From Asterionellopsis glacialis (taxonomy: Eukaryota > Bacillariophyta > Plagiogrammaphyceae > Rhaphoneidales > Asterionellopsidaceae), in NCBI GenBank assembly GCA_014885115.2, contig WKLE02000986.1:1087-41654 (forward strand): a stretch of 40,568 nucleotides of DNA. Reading direction: 5' to 3'. Below the pieces are notes generated by a model that saw only the letters and a list, made by a program, of their open reading frames with translations, had not been told where the DNA came from and did no database searches. Position numbers and translations under genes: made by a program. This document shows positions 9,459 through 21,400 of the stretch, one piece after another; the stretch's first letter is position 1, and every line of letters starts with the position of its first letter.

Positions 9459-11010
9459 ATGGTGCGAATAACAAATCCATTAAGCGGTAGCAGTAAACGG
9501 AAAAGAAGCATTAGGGCACTATGCTGTTCCATGGAAAAGATTTTGTCACTTATGGTTGGTTCTGTATTGCTAACGATATCATTAATGTCAATATATGTCC
9601 TCAGTACAATATCGGAGCAAAGAGGCGGAGGAGTGGTGGCACAGCAACCACACCATCGTCAAAGCGTGGACACTGTGAGTGTAGGAGACAAAGTAGCACC
9701 TGATAAACCATCACAACTGCGCCCTAAACAGGCACCATTGCAAGGAGGAGGAATACCAAAAAACTCCAAAGTTATTGCGTATACGGTATCAGTGACTGGA
9801 TGTGGCAATGACCCTATAACAGAAGGAGCTGCGGTATTGAAACATTCGATACACCGTACGTCTATTCAAAATGCAGGAAATGATGATAGTGTTGGACGGT
9901 ATGATTATAAAATGTATGCCATTTATCATCCCAATGCTAAAACGTGTGCAATGCCATTACAAAATTTGGGTTATACATTGTTGGAACGTGAAACACCTGT
10001 AGCTGTAGAAGATATTAAGGGTGACTTTTTACGAAAGAAAATTGGTAGCAATGGATGTTGTGGTGAAAAGGAACTTATTAAGTTAGAGGCGTACACACTA
10101 ACGGACCACGCCATTGTTGTACATTTGGATTTGGATACACTTATATTGAAACCAATGGATGCACTCTTTGATTTAATGCTCGGAACAAGATTAGACTCAT
10201 CCGGGATGGACATTATGTGGCCTGATGAACCAATACCAAATCAAATTGATGCGTATTTTACACGAGATTACAATATGGTGACACCTACTACTAAATATAA
10301 GCCAGTTCAAGGAGGACTTTTAGTCCTACGGCCCAGTATGGATGCCTATAAGGAATATGTAGATATTGTACGGGAAGGTGACTTTCGTGAAGGAAAGGGT
10401 TGGGCAGGAAAGGTTGGGGTAAGATTAAGAGATCTAATGCTGAAGGGTCGTTTTGAAGCGCTCGCCTTTTCCTGATGCATATCTTATATTTGAAAACTTG
10501 CTTTGTTTCTCTCTTTTAATGCTCCCTCTCTCTCTCTCTCTCTAAAAGCCATTTTATGGTTCCATGACATTTCAGGGTCTTGTTCCGTACTACTATGATG
10601 TACTTCATCCAGGTACTGCAGTAGAATTGAATAGATGTGTTTATAATCAAATGTGTGATAATCCCCGCACGAAACGAACTGTCAATGATGTTGTCGATGG
10701 TGATTGTCGAGATGGTCGAGAGGATTGTGAAGATTGTAGAAGTCGGCCTGTGTCAGATATTGTCACAACGCACTTTACATTATGCCAAAAACCCTGGTTG
10801 TGTTTGCCACATTTGGAAAACATAATTCAACATCGATTGTGTCGTAAACTCCATAATGAATGGTTCCGTATTCGATCGGACTTGGAGGTGTCGTTGGGCC
10901 ATGCACCCAGGGGGGCAGGAAAATATCAACCCGACCAATTCTTTGGATTTTGTAATCGATCAGGTAAAGAAGGGTACATTCCAATTGCAATTCCTAGTAA
11001 TAGCTCTTGA
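9459..11010 (+). CDS. GT8-like glycosyltransferase, type II membrane protein, two exons
   Basis: The spliced protein has 473 residues: exon 1 9459-10418, a phase-0 intron 10419-10548 (GTAAGA...AAAAG), exon 2 10549-11010. A basic start (SSKRKR, 11-16) and one hydrophobic anchor (about 28-50) give a Golgi-type type II topology. The catalytic region starts around KVIAYTVSVTG and carries the metal-binding DxD motif in HLDLDTLILKP (D224-D226), then QGGLLVLRP, which fits family GT8-like transferases. The acceptor at 10548 is chosen because it gives PFYGSMTFQGLVPYYYD at the junction, a continuous conserved-looking stretch; using the later AG at 10575 would lose it. A second GTAAAG at 10964 could be a donor, but the frame reads on to GYIPI, a credible C-terminus. 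Donor sugar and acceptor cannot be told. Confidence 0.84.
10525..10543 (+). repeat. CT microsatellite acting as polypyrimidine tract
   Basis: A CT dinucleotide run lies directly before the AAAAG acceptor of the glycosyltransferase intron. It would serve as an unusually regular polypyrimidine tract. Confidence 0.8.
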
Positions 11011-11602
11011 ATTGCTCGTTTATTTTGTTTTAAAGCTAGAATAGACTTGATTAACAGATATGTGAAGAAGAACAGTAGGACTACACTTACATGGGGGGGG
11101 CATAGCTCGAATGTAGCACCGTTTGTTCCTGATTACATCCAGGCAGCAGATGTCGCTACTACTAGTAGTGATGGTGTGCATTGTCTAGTCTTGTCTATGA
11201 TGGCATGGCTCTGTTTGGAAGACAAGGCATTCAGATTTCTTGAAGCAAGAAAACTATACTTTGTTGCTTTTCACTCTTCAGTCGTGCCGCTGTGAAAAAT
11301 ATATACGTTATTTGGCCGTTAATTGTCACTGAAAATCTTTATGGATATTTCTTACGAGGTATGGCATTGTAGTGTGTCTGCTAAAAGTGAGACATGACAA
11401 ACAGACTCACTCAGCGCATTTGCGACTCGATTTTTTCTTTCCCTCCGAGAAAAGGATCTTTCTGCGGTGATCCGCGAATCTTAAGCCTTGAGAACCGCAT
11501 CAGGCATTGTTAACAGAGTGAAAAGGAATCACAACACTTTGAGAGACAGAACGAAAGAGAAAGGAAGAAAAGAGAGAAATATACCTAAACCGTTTGGAAG
11601 AA
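11011..11602. other. Intergenic, no gene seen
   Basis: An open frame at 11047-11295 begins at TTG rather than ATG and has no recognisable domain, so it is not called. The remaining sequence presumably holds the glycosyltransferase 3' UTR and the promoter of the acetyltransferase, including a purine-rich (GA-type) stretch just before its start. Confidence 0.55.
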
Positions 11603-12388
11603 ATGATTTTAAGTTCCAATAGTAGCCGACAACATGAGTGGGGTGCAGCATCGTTTGCTGGGTTTTTGGGCGGTCTCGTTGCTATTTCGGCGTGGCAGTA
11701 CTATGAAAACTGGATTCAATGGCGATTGGTTGTAAGGAAAAGACAGTCAGCCATTGAAAGGGGTTCACCTGAGTTGGAGAAAATGATTTCTGGTCAGCTT
11801 TATGTGCCGGCAGAAGAAACTCTAAATGTGATGCTCAAAACAGCTCATGCTCTTTGCGAAGAATACAACGCACCAAATTGCTCTGTTAAAAAACGTAACA
11901 ATATCTTATCAAAACTTCTAGGCGCTACGAAGCAATGCAATGATGACAAAGATCCCGGTGGTGAGAATTCGCGAAATTCTGAACAATCGTCGCCTCCCTA
12001 TATTGAACCTCCATTTTATTGTGATTATGGATTCAACATTACTGTGGGGTCGAACTTTTACGCCAACTTTGGTTGTGTGTTACTAGATTGTGCCAAAATA
12101 AGTATCGGGGATAATTGCTTTTTGGCTCCAGGCGTCAAGCTTTACACAGCTACACATCCGATAGATGCCATTCAACGACGAAGAGCAGAGTTTGCCCAAC
12201 CAATTACAATTGGAAATGATGTTTGGATTGGAGGTGATGCCGTCATATGCCCTGGTGTCACGATTGGGTCTCGTGTGACCATCGCTGCAGGTGCGGTCGT
12301 TACCAAGGATGTTCCCAACGATGTACTTGTTGCTGGTATTCCCGCGACAATCAAAAAACACATCCCGTCAACTGTATCTCCTTCTTGA
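11603..12388 (+). CDS. Membrane-anchored sugar O-acetyltransferase (maltose/galactoside acetyltransferase type, left-handed beta-helix)
   Basis: The protein has 261 residues from the first ATG; the frame extends three codons further up, but only to a TTG. Residues about 56-90 match the maltose O-acetyltransferase N-terminal domain (SGQLYVPAEETL, then ALCEEYN). The body is a hexapeptide-repeat beta-helix: PPFYCDYGFNITVG, IGDNCFLAPG, the catalytic histidine in YTATHPID (H185), then IGNDVWIGGDAVICPGVTIG and AAGAVVTKDVP. Such enzymes transfer acetyl from acetyl-CoA to a sugar hydroxyl. Two features are unlike bacterial members: an N-terminal hydrophobic anchor (about 15-32) and a polar insert of about 25 residues between the N-terminal domain and the helix. 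A bacterial origin is possible but not shown. The 3' end is convergent with midasin, 111 bp apart. Confidence 0.92.
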   Translation: MILSSNSSRQHEWGAASFAGFLGGLVAISAWQYYENWIQWRLVVRKRQSAIERGSPELEKMISGQLYVPAEETLNVMLKTAHALCEEYNAPNCSVKKRNNILSKLLGATKQCNDDKDPGGENSRNSEQSSPPYIEPPFYCDYGFNITVGSNFYANFGCVLLDCAKISIGDNCFLAPGVKLYTATHPIDAIQRRRAEFAQPITIGNDVWIGGDAVICPGVTIGSRVTIAAGAVVTKDVPNDVLVAGIPATIKKHIPSTVSPS

Positions 12389-12499
12389 ACAAGTAGCGAT
12401 GCGACGTACGCTGCATTCTGACATGTAAGATAAAATATTTTTGCTTTCTATATAAATTCTAGTTAAATCTATGCCATGTATTTAGATATTTTTGGATTC

Positions 12500-15400
12500 T
12501 TAAGATGTACTGCTGTTAAGTTGAGCAAGCATTTCAAACCACTGGCGCAATGCATCTCCAAGAACTTCCGGCAAAGTTTTCATATCATCCAATACCATAT
12601 AGTATGGAAATGGGTAGTCGTCAATGAATTGCTTAACTTTTGGTTTCCCCTTCTCGAATGTGACTTCTTTCATGTGTACAATACTATCCTTCTTCTTGGT
12701 TCGTCCTCCTTTTTGTCCTTCAACAATGATCATAACTAGAAGTACATTCCGTTCACTCATTTCTCGTATTAGTCTTCGTAATGCTGCTCGACTATCACGC
12801 TCAATTCGTCCGTCACTGATCATAAAAACAAGCTGCATGGATGAATGGTCGCCTTGGCTTTCCAGAGCAGACAAAGCACTTTCAACGCATAAGGCCGTAC
12901 GAGTTCGCTTCTCGTCGAATGTAAAGTTTCGGACAAGATTTGCACCACTTTCAGAAGTAAAGGGTTGATGAAATGGATGGAGCAATCGCATTTCTTCACC
13001 AAAGCTGGCTACACCCAACTCTCCGATTTCCAGTTGGCTCATGCCTGTAGCAAGAGTTGCCAATGCAGCCAGGGCCATGTCACCTGCGCCACTTTTCTGC
13101 ATACTTTCTGAATCATCGACAGCAAGAAGTACGCGATAATCCCGTTTGGCAGGTTTGGTTCTCCTCAACCTTTTGTAGGAAAGTATTGCAAAATGCACCA
13201 AAAGTTAAATTTGAGTTACACAACTAGACAACTGAAATGATAAGGTAGACAGAGTAAACTTACCATATTTTGTCTTTGCGATATCCACTAGCAATATATC
13301 CAATAACTCTTTTCATGTTGATCCGCTTTCCAGTTCTATAATCTCCACGAAGTTTCGTGGCAACTAGAGGTTCCATAACGAGACGCAACTTTTCACATAA
13401 GCGCCTCGAAAGGTTATGAGTTTCCGACTGTATTTCAGCCCATCGTGCTCGTGCTTCAGCAGCTTCAGCAGTGCTAATACCCGTGATTTGTTCTTCTTCG
13501 ATCAAGTCGTCGCCAAAAATTATGGCGCCTGGCTTATCATCTTCGCGAAGACGAAGCTGAGAAAGATCTGAGACGACTCGATTGTCTGGCTTTGGATTCT
13601 CGTCTGCGTCGTCGTTCTCGTCATCTTCGTTGTCCTCGCATTCAGATGCCGGTGGTTCCTCTTTATTATCCTCGGCGTTGTCAGCTTCTTGTTGGCTATC
13701 ATCAACATCGGTTTCCATTTCTTCTGGTGAATCTTCTTTCTTATCGAGACCGCTCGATTTTTGTGAAGGTCGTGAAGAACTGCGCTCCTTCGTGTCTTCG
13801 CCCTCCGACTTGCGTTGGTCTTCTTTAGGATGCGTTGTATCTCCTTCTTGGTCTGCAGATTGATCAACTTCTTCTTCCTTATTCTCCAATTTCACAGCCT
13901 CCTCTTCCGTAGCTCCTCCCAATACCTGGGTTGTACTTTCTTGATTTGATGAAGTAAACTCAAATTCTCCTTTCCCATCTTTTTGCTCTTCTTGGTCCTT
14001 TGTATCTCCGGATTCTTGTGTGTCTGGGGCATCAGTTGAATCTTCAATCATATTGAGCTTTTTGTGCCAAAATTCAGTTGCATCGCCAGGATCTCTGAAT
14101 GGATTTGGAACATTTAGTGACATTTGCATTGCGCCGTCGCCTTCATTTCCGCCTGAAGATGCATTTCGTTGACCATCGCCACTTTCACCGCCTCCACTTC
14201 CAGAGGGATCTTCCGGCGGTGCGTCTGCGCCCTCTCCGGCAGCATCATCATCTCCTTGACCATCGTTTTCGTCTTCGGCACCATCCTCAGTTTCGCGTTC
14301 TTTTACTCGATCGTTCCCATCTTTTCCAGTAACGCCATGTGCTTCTTCGCTAGTTGGCTTCTGGCCAGAGACGTCCATGTTCTGCTTTTCTTCGTCCTCG
14401 TTGTCTTCAGCGTCCGGTTCAGCTTCGTCATTATCTTCCTGCATCTCGGTGTCTCCGCCGTGCTGAGCGCCTGTTTGGATGGCTTCATTCTCTTCGTCGT
14501 CGTTTTCTGCATCATCGTTTTCGCCGTTGTCTTCCTCCGTGGCTAGTGCTGTCTCCTCGTTACCTTCTTCTTCAGGAGGCATTTCGTCGTCTACATCCAT
14601 GTTGTCGGCATCGGCATCAGCGTCGCCTTCCTCCATGTCGTCCAGATTCAAGTCTTCTCCCAACTCCATATCATCATCATTGTCGGGTTCTTGCTCATCT
14701 TGGGCTTCCTGTTCTTCGTCGCGAACATCGACTCCAACAGGCTTTTCCTCGTACTTGTCATCCGTATCTTCGTTAATATCGCCTTCCATTTCATTATCAG
14801 CTCCTCCTTCATCTTTTGGGGGCTCTGCTTCGGGTTCCTGACCCGAATCGCCTTGCTTGGAAGGCTCTGCCGCGGGGTCGTCTTTGGTATCCTTATTCTC
14901 TTCCCCTTCTTCCTTTGTCCGGAGTTCATCTTCCAAAGCTTCCCCCTTCATACCACTATCCTTCTCAAATTTTTCTTCATCTTCATTTACATCGCCTTCA
15001 TCGTCACTATCCCCCCACATCTTTTCATCAACAATCTCCTCATTCGGGTCTGTTCCGTCTCCCATGTTGCGATCTAATTCTTCCTCGTCGTCGTCGTCGT
15101 CTTCCTTTTTATCATCGTCCTCATCATCAGCATCAGGCACATCAAACATGTCGCCTTCAAAATCACCCTCCATTTCCATACCCTGTTCTGCTTCTTCTTT
15201 GTCCAATTTTTGTTGTTCCGGTGCGCTTTCGCCCTGGTCGTTCTCATCGTCACCTTTTAGACCAAGTAGCTGCTCTTCACTTTCAAGTTGATCTGTGACA
15301 TCCTTCTTTCCGTCACCTTCTCCCATACCTGTGCCGTCGTTGTCATCGTCAAAATTCATCCCACTGACATCACCTTCTTCGCCTCCCTCTCCACCATCAG

Positions 15401-18400
15401 AGACATCGTCGGCACAAAATCCTTTGGCAACAAGTGTCCGGAAGATGCGAATTAGCACATAGTTGAGTTTGGCAGAACTTCTGAAAAATGACGCATATTC
15501 AGAAAGTTTTTCTCTGATCATATTAGCAGCTTCGAGCACCAACAGACAAAGATCAGACATGACATTTACACAAAAGTTGCGTTCAGGTTCAGGTACCCCA
15601 TCGAATTCGTGCAATAGGCTCAATTTTTCAATTGTTGCGCCTAAACAGTGATTCAAATGCTTCAAGTTGATAGATGACCACTCTTTTGAGGCGCTACTGT
15701 GACACTGCCAGAGGCCAGGCAGGTCCTTTTCTGTTCCGTTCTCGTCATCGTTGTTATTTACTTGTGCTGAATGGATGGCATTGCTACTTCGTTGAGAATC
15801 GGTATTTACCATCCCTTGCACAGAAAACAGTACACTCTTTATGGTGCACGAAATAGCGTCAAGTACGTGTGAAATATCAGATGATTCGGCAGTCACTTGA
15901 GTAGCAACTTTCGAACGCTCCTCACAAGCAGATGCCGCTGTACATGCTCTATCAATTTCAACTAAGCAGGTTTCAAAAATATTACTCGGTAAACACCCCA
16001 GACGTTGACATTTTGATTGGCAGTCATGAACTTGCTGGTGTGCATTTTCTAGTAGATGGCGCGCATTCGCGAGTTCTTTTAGTGATTCGTGAGAATAAAG
16101 GCCTAAGTTGTTTGATGGACTGTAGCCTTTCTGTAAGTTTGAAATATGTGAATCAAGCATTGCGACACTATCATGCAATACTTGCTTCTTTGTGTTGTCG
16201 CTGACAAGTGGCGAAGTATTTCGCATTAAGAGCAACACCTGTTGAAGATTCTCGACGGCAGAAAAGAAAGCATCGTCGAAGTTTCCAACTAAATTCCGAA
16301 GAGATACCTGGCGGTAGGGTAAACTCTTCTGCACAGCCGAAGAATTCTTCAGCATCTTTTCGAGATTACTCACGTCAGGCAGTATACTTGCAAGTGCGCA
16401 GCGCTGTTGACACAGCATCATCAGACCGTGCTCGCTGAAGCTTTGCATCAATTGCATTTCCCGTTGACTCATGTGCCGGCTTCCAAAAGTGGATATTTCG
16501 GACCTTAGACGATTCAGTTCTGTGACTGATTTCTGAAAATATATTTCAGCACTACTTAACGTCTTGCAGTTTTCTTCTGATAACCCGTATTCTTTTCTTG
16601 GAGGCTCTGGTAGCATCAAAATATGAACCATTTCCCGGATCTGTTTTGGGACCGACCATTTGGTAGTTGCATAGCCATTTCTTTTTAGCTCTTTGAAAAG
16701 GTCAATCAATGCCCTTTGTTTCATAGGTTTGGTGGTTTTCTCGCCTCGAAGAAATCCAATTCGATCAAAGATAGAAGAGCATAAATCAGATGCAATATCA
16801 GACCCATTCAGTCCCCAGTGGCTAGCACGATTCTTACTACGGATTGCGTACATTTTCTTGAAGTAACGACTCATTCGGCGGACATGATCGTCGCATTGGA
16901 TATCAAACATGCTTATATCAGCCCATAGGTGTGTTTTTGATTGCAACTCAAGTATATCAAAATTGCTTGGTTTTGTGTTGAGTTTTTTTTCTTCTTCGCT
17001 TTCTTTGAGGAAGGGAAATAGCATTCCGTTTGGAGGAATGGAAGTGCAAGGTTCAGAATTTCCATCTATCGAATCCTTTGGAGAACGGATACCATAGCAG
17101 AATTGGTCCTCTAGGAGTTTTCCAACGCTTAGGTCAAGTACTTCATCATATTCGCGCAATATTTTCATTAGTTTGCGGTGATTCTTTTCGCTCGATTCAG
17201 CAAGTGCGTAGTACGATTGCTCGTCCCATTTGGCAAGCTTAACCTCGTCCTTCAATTTTTTTTCAATGGGGCGACGAAGTTCCTCTTTTTTAGACAAAAG
17301 TGTGTCCGTAAATTGGCTATAATGTGAAAACAGCGACGAAAGAATCCTTGCAAGTGATAGTTGCTGAATGTCGCATTTGTCGCTCGACATGCACCCTTGC
17401 AAAAGGTGGAAAGAAAAATTCTTGAGAAGGCTTAGGCGCTGGTTAAATTCTCCTAAGACCGATGTCAAGAGGAAGCCATCTAGAGCACGAGATATTTCCG
17501 CTATTTCTTTGATTTCGACATCGTCAAGGGCAGAGCTAGCAACCCGTTTCATCTCTTGAGAGAATCCCTTCCATATCCAGCTTGGACAATCTCCCGAATA
17601 TCGGGTCTCTGTGCTGAGGTTTGATGAAATGGATGGCTGTTGATCGGATGGTTGGTGGAGCGAATCCAATCGCTTGTCGCATAGCAAAGAGTATAAGCGA
17701 GCCCAATGATTCCTGGCTTTGTTGGAATGACGTTCTTCCCGATTGTCCAACAAAGTAGACCAACTTTGCAGTTCCATTTTTCTCCAACGTGCCACCAATC
17801 CACTTATTTCAACAAGCGGCGAACCTAGCTTGACCCTTTCGCTCGCATGCTGTTCCCATTCCTGTGCCTTTCGGAGAATTACTTCGAGGCCTGTCATAAC
17901 CTTTCCTACGGAAGCTTCCGCCAGGTCCAGTTTTCTAACGCTCTCCGCAACTTGCCCTAATGCTGTAAGAATTGAGTGACCTGGAAAAGCTGTAAGTAAT
18001 TGTGATATACGGATGATGAGCTTGCTGAGGGGAACAGCTCCTAAAACAACTTCTTCGGGATTGGGATCTTTGTGAAAGTCAACAGAGTCAGAACCAGTCG
18101 ATAGCGTTGAAGAATAGCGAAGTGCGCCACCTCGCTTCCAATTCGTACACAATGAGAGCGCCATGATATGTGCGCCAGGGCAATCCAAAGTTGCAGGTTT
18201 GCTTGCATCCCATCGTGACGAGCTTCCAATCTGACAAGCAGCGCTATATGCAACTCTGAAGGCACGGACACGAGAAGAGTCCTTCACGCCAGTTCCACCC
18301 GTTGCAAACAAGTCCCTGTGAATTTCCGCGATTAGAGAAAGCTGAGAATCTGAAAGCTTTGCATCAAAGCGATCTCCTTCTACAATTTCTTCGGATTCTT

Positions 18401-21400
18401 CGTACCCAATTTCATCAGAATTTTCTATTTTGTAAATCAACTCATTGAATTCTTTGGAATGATCGGGAAATTGATCACGGTACATTCGCTCCTGCATTTC
18501 TTCTTCTGTTTCAATTATATCCGTGGGGTTATCTAACGCACCCAAATATCCTTTCGTAGCAGCCTCAAATAATGCTGAACATGTTGCATGAAAGTGTTTA
18601 TTTACATTTCCCAGTCGTGCTCGTTTATAAATCTCTAGTCGGCACAAGCTAGCTAGCAATGCAGTGACATGGCAGCGAGCTTCATCCCGATTGGCAATCT
18701 CTCCATTTGCACTTGATTCTCCCGACAGAAATTTCACTTGTTTCGCAGCATCGATAGTATTCAACAGGTTTCCCATTGGATATGCTAATAGACCTTCAAG
18801 TAGGTGCATTTTTTCCACGTCGTTTGGTTGCTTAGAACTAAGGCATAAGCCTACCAATTGACGAAGTCCCCTTTGTACATTCCGTATAGAGTTTGATAAT
18901 GGAATTGTCACATCCTCATATGGAGCAAAGTGTGAAGAGAGCCGGTCACAATAGGATCCTGCAGTATTCTGCCAATTCAGCTCTCTGCTTTTAATTTTGT
19001 GGATTGTTTCCGGGTGCGATCTTGCATCCCTCATTAGTTGTACCAAGCCGAGCACTCCCTCTGTAGTAGCGATGTTTCTCAAAAAGTTCCGTGATTCTCT
19101 AAAAAGCTCGTAAAATGGTGGAGCCTCTGCAACTCTTTCCACTCGTTTTTTCTCTTGCTTCGAGAGCTTTGTCTTGGCAACGTTTGCTTGCTCTAAAAGA
19201 TTTTTTTCGTATTCAGAAATCGGGAAGAAGTTGCCCGTCAAGTATCCACTATCCAAGCGTGCGGCAGTAATTTTTCCGCTTAACCCACGTAAGTATCGCT
19301 CTTGCTCGGTGACTTTTGCGATGGGTTTCTTTCCTGGATCTAGTGGCGATCCTGGCGCATACAGCTGGATTCGAATAAGTCCAATATACACCCAAGCCAC
19401 CGATGTTTCTTCTGCGGCTTCTTTACCAGCAATTTTTGAGTCGTGCAGCCTGTAGAGTGTATCAATTAAAGGGATAACTACATCATCGTAGATTTGAATG
19501 AAAGCTGGATGTCTGCACTTTAGAAATAGTTGTTTAACCTTGTCGTGGCTCTGAGTCCAAAGCGATCCTGGAGCCCGAATTGCTGAAAGTATTTCTGAAG
19601 CGCTTTTTTCGTCAAAACTTCCAATGAGAGCTTCTATTGAATTTTGAAACAAGTATTTCAGCTCAAAGAGTTCCATTTCATTTGAGCTCTCAATATTCAG
19701 TTCAGAAAATTGATTGAACAAGTTCTGCGCCTGCAGAAGTCGGATTCGATAATTCTCCAAACTTCCGAACGAGGACTTTTTGTATCCATCATACACATCG
19801 GAAAATTCAGATCCAACCAAACGGAACATAGATTCACTCCTAACAGGATGTACTAACCTTGTAGGCCCGGCAATTGAGGCGACAAAGGTACTATCACTCA
19901 AATCGGATGCCTTTTGTCGAGAAGCAATTTCGGAATCAGAGTTCCACAGCGAAGGGCAAACAAGTCTATCAGAGATCACCTGAAGATCGTTAAAACTATT
20001 GCACCACACATGTTTGGAAGCGATAAACATCATTTGAGGAATGATGCATCGCAAAAGGTGCTCCAAACAATCTCCACTATGTGAACCATCGAAAGCCCAC
20101 AACAGTGTTTGATAGGGCCTAAGGTCAGCCATCGCCCAAAATGTCTGACGTACAACAACATCAATGAATTTCTTAATGGAAGGTAACAGAGAGCAAATGT
20201 GTTCCTGTAAAGAGTCGAGACTCGATGTTGAAACCAATAGCTTTGACAGTTGGCCAACAATTTTGCATTCTTCGTGGACACACCAAAAATCAGCAAATTG
20301 CGATGTTTGGATTAAAGCAAACCTCTCGAGCAGGGCCTCCTTGATGTCGCCTTCCCTACCTACGGTACTTATTTCGAAGGACTCACTTTTGAGCTTTTCG
20401 AGCCTTTCGATATCCATTTCATTTTCTACTGTCTTGATCTGAGTGTCAATCTTCATAGCATTGATTTTTGCAACAAAATCTGACCTGGTACTTTCTATTT
20501 TCTTACTTAGGACAAACTGAGCTTCAGTGCAGTCGTAAGGCAAAGGAGCTGACCGTGTCTCGCCGCGCATCTCGTCTGTTGTTGACCAATGTGCCATACA
20601 TAAAGCAGCAAGGAGATCCAGTTTTTCTTTAATATCAATGAACAGTGACGGGTGGTGCTCAGTCACTAACTCGGAGAGCTCGATGACTTCAGAAGCTTCT
20701 GACGTGATTGCTGCTAGGCCATAATTGGATTCTGGAAGCAAGACATAAGAAGTAGCACAATCTCGCAAACGCTTTATTGCATCCCAATTAGTCGCTCTCG
20801 CGGGAACTAGCGGGTGTCCTCCGTTCTTCCACGTCTTCAAAGACAACGACGAAGTATTACCTACGTTGTCAAAGAGTGTTCTATCAATACTATTGATGTG
20901 AAAATCCATTTTCCGCTTTAGATTATTTAGCAACTCAAGTTCTGTCTCTGTTAAAGAAGAACAAAGCTTGAGGTAATCTGGCATGGCTTTTTCGAGGTTC
21001 TTTTTGAACCACATCCAATGAACTATGAAACCTGTTTCATCAAAAGCAAGAAAAGAAATTGATTCTACGGATACCACCCCTGACTCATTGAGATAAATCC
21101 AAAGACGATCACGGTGAGACATGACTTTCGTCAATGCGTTCCTGAAACCATGTGAAATTTCAGTGCCCTCTGTGTTATGCTCCAAAGCGTGAATCCAGGC
21201 ATCTACAGATTGAAATAGAGGGTATAGAGCTGGTGTAACTGGACAAGATATTGATCCTCGATCCATTCTTTCTTCGTGAAGACAATATGAAGCCTCTATT
21301 GCGCTTAAATTTGTTGTTGATGGATCAATCATCGATAGCTTCTGATATGTATATTTTTCGTCGCATAGCTGAACCAAACGATTAAGGAAAGATTCAATTC

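Noticed and set aside
11047..11295. Open frame downstream of the glycosyltransferase as a further exon
   Set aside because: It begins at TTG, has no recognisable domain, and the upstream frame already ends in a credible C-terminus (GYIPI then stop).
13582..15298. Long Ser-rich, His/Arg-rich and hydrophobic open frames on the plus strand
   Set aside because: They lie opposite the Asp/Glu-rich part of midasin and are the mirror of GAA/GAT/GAC codon runs; none has an independent start context or domain.
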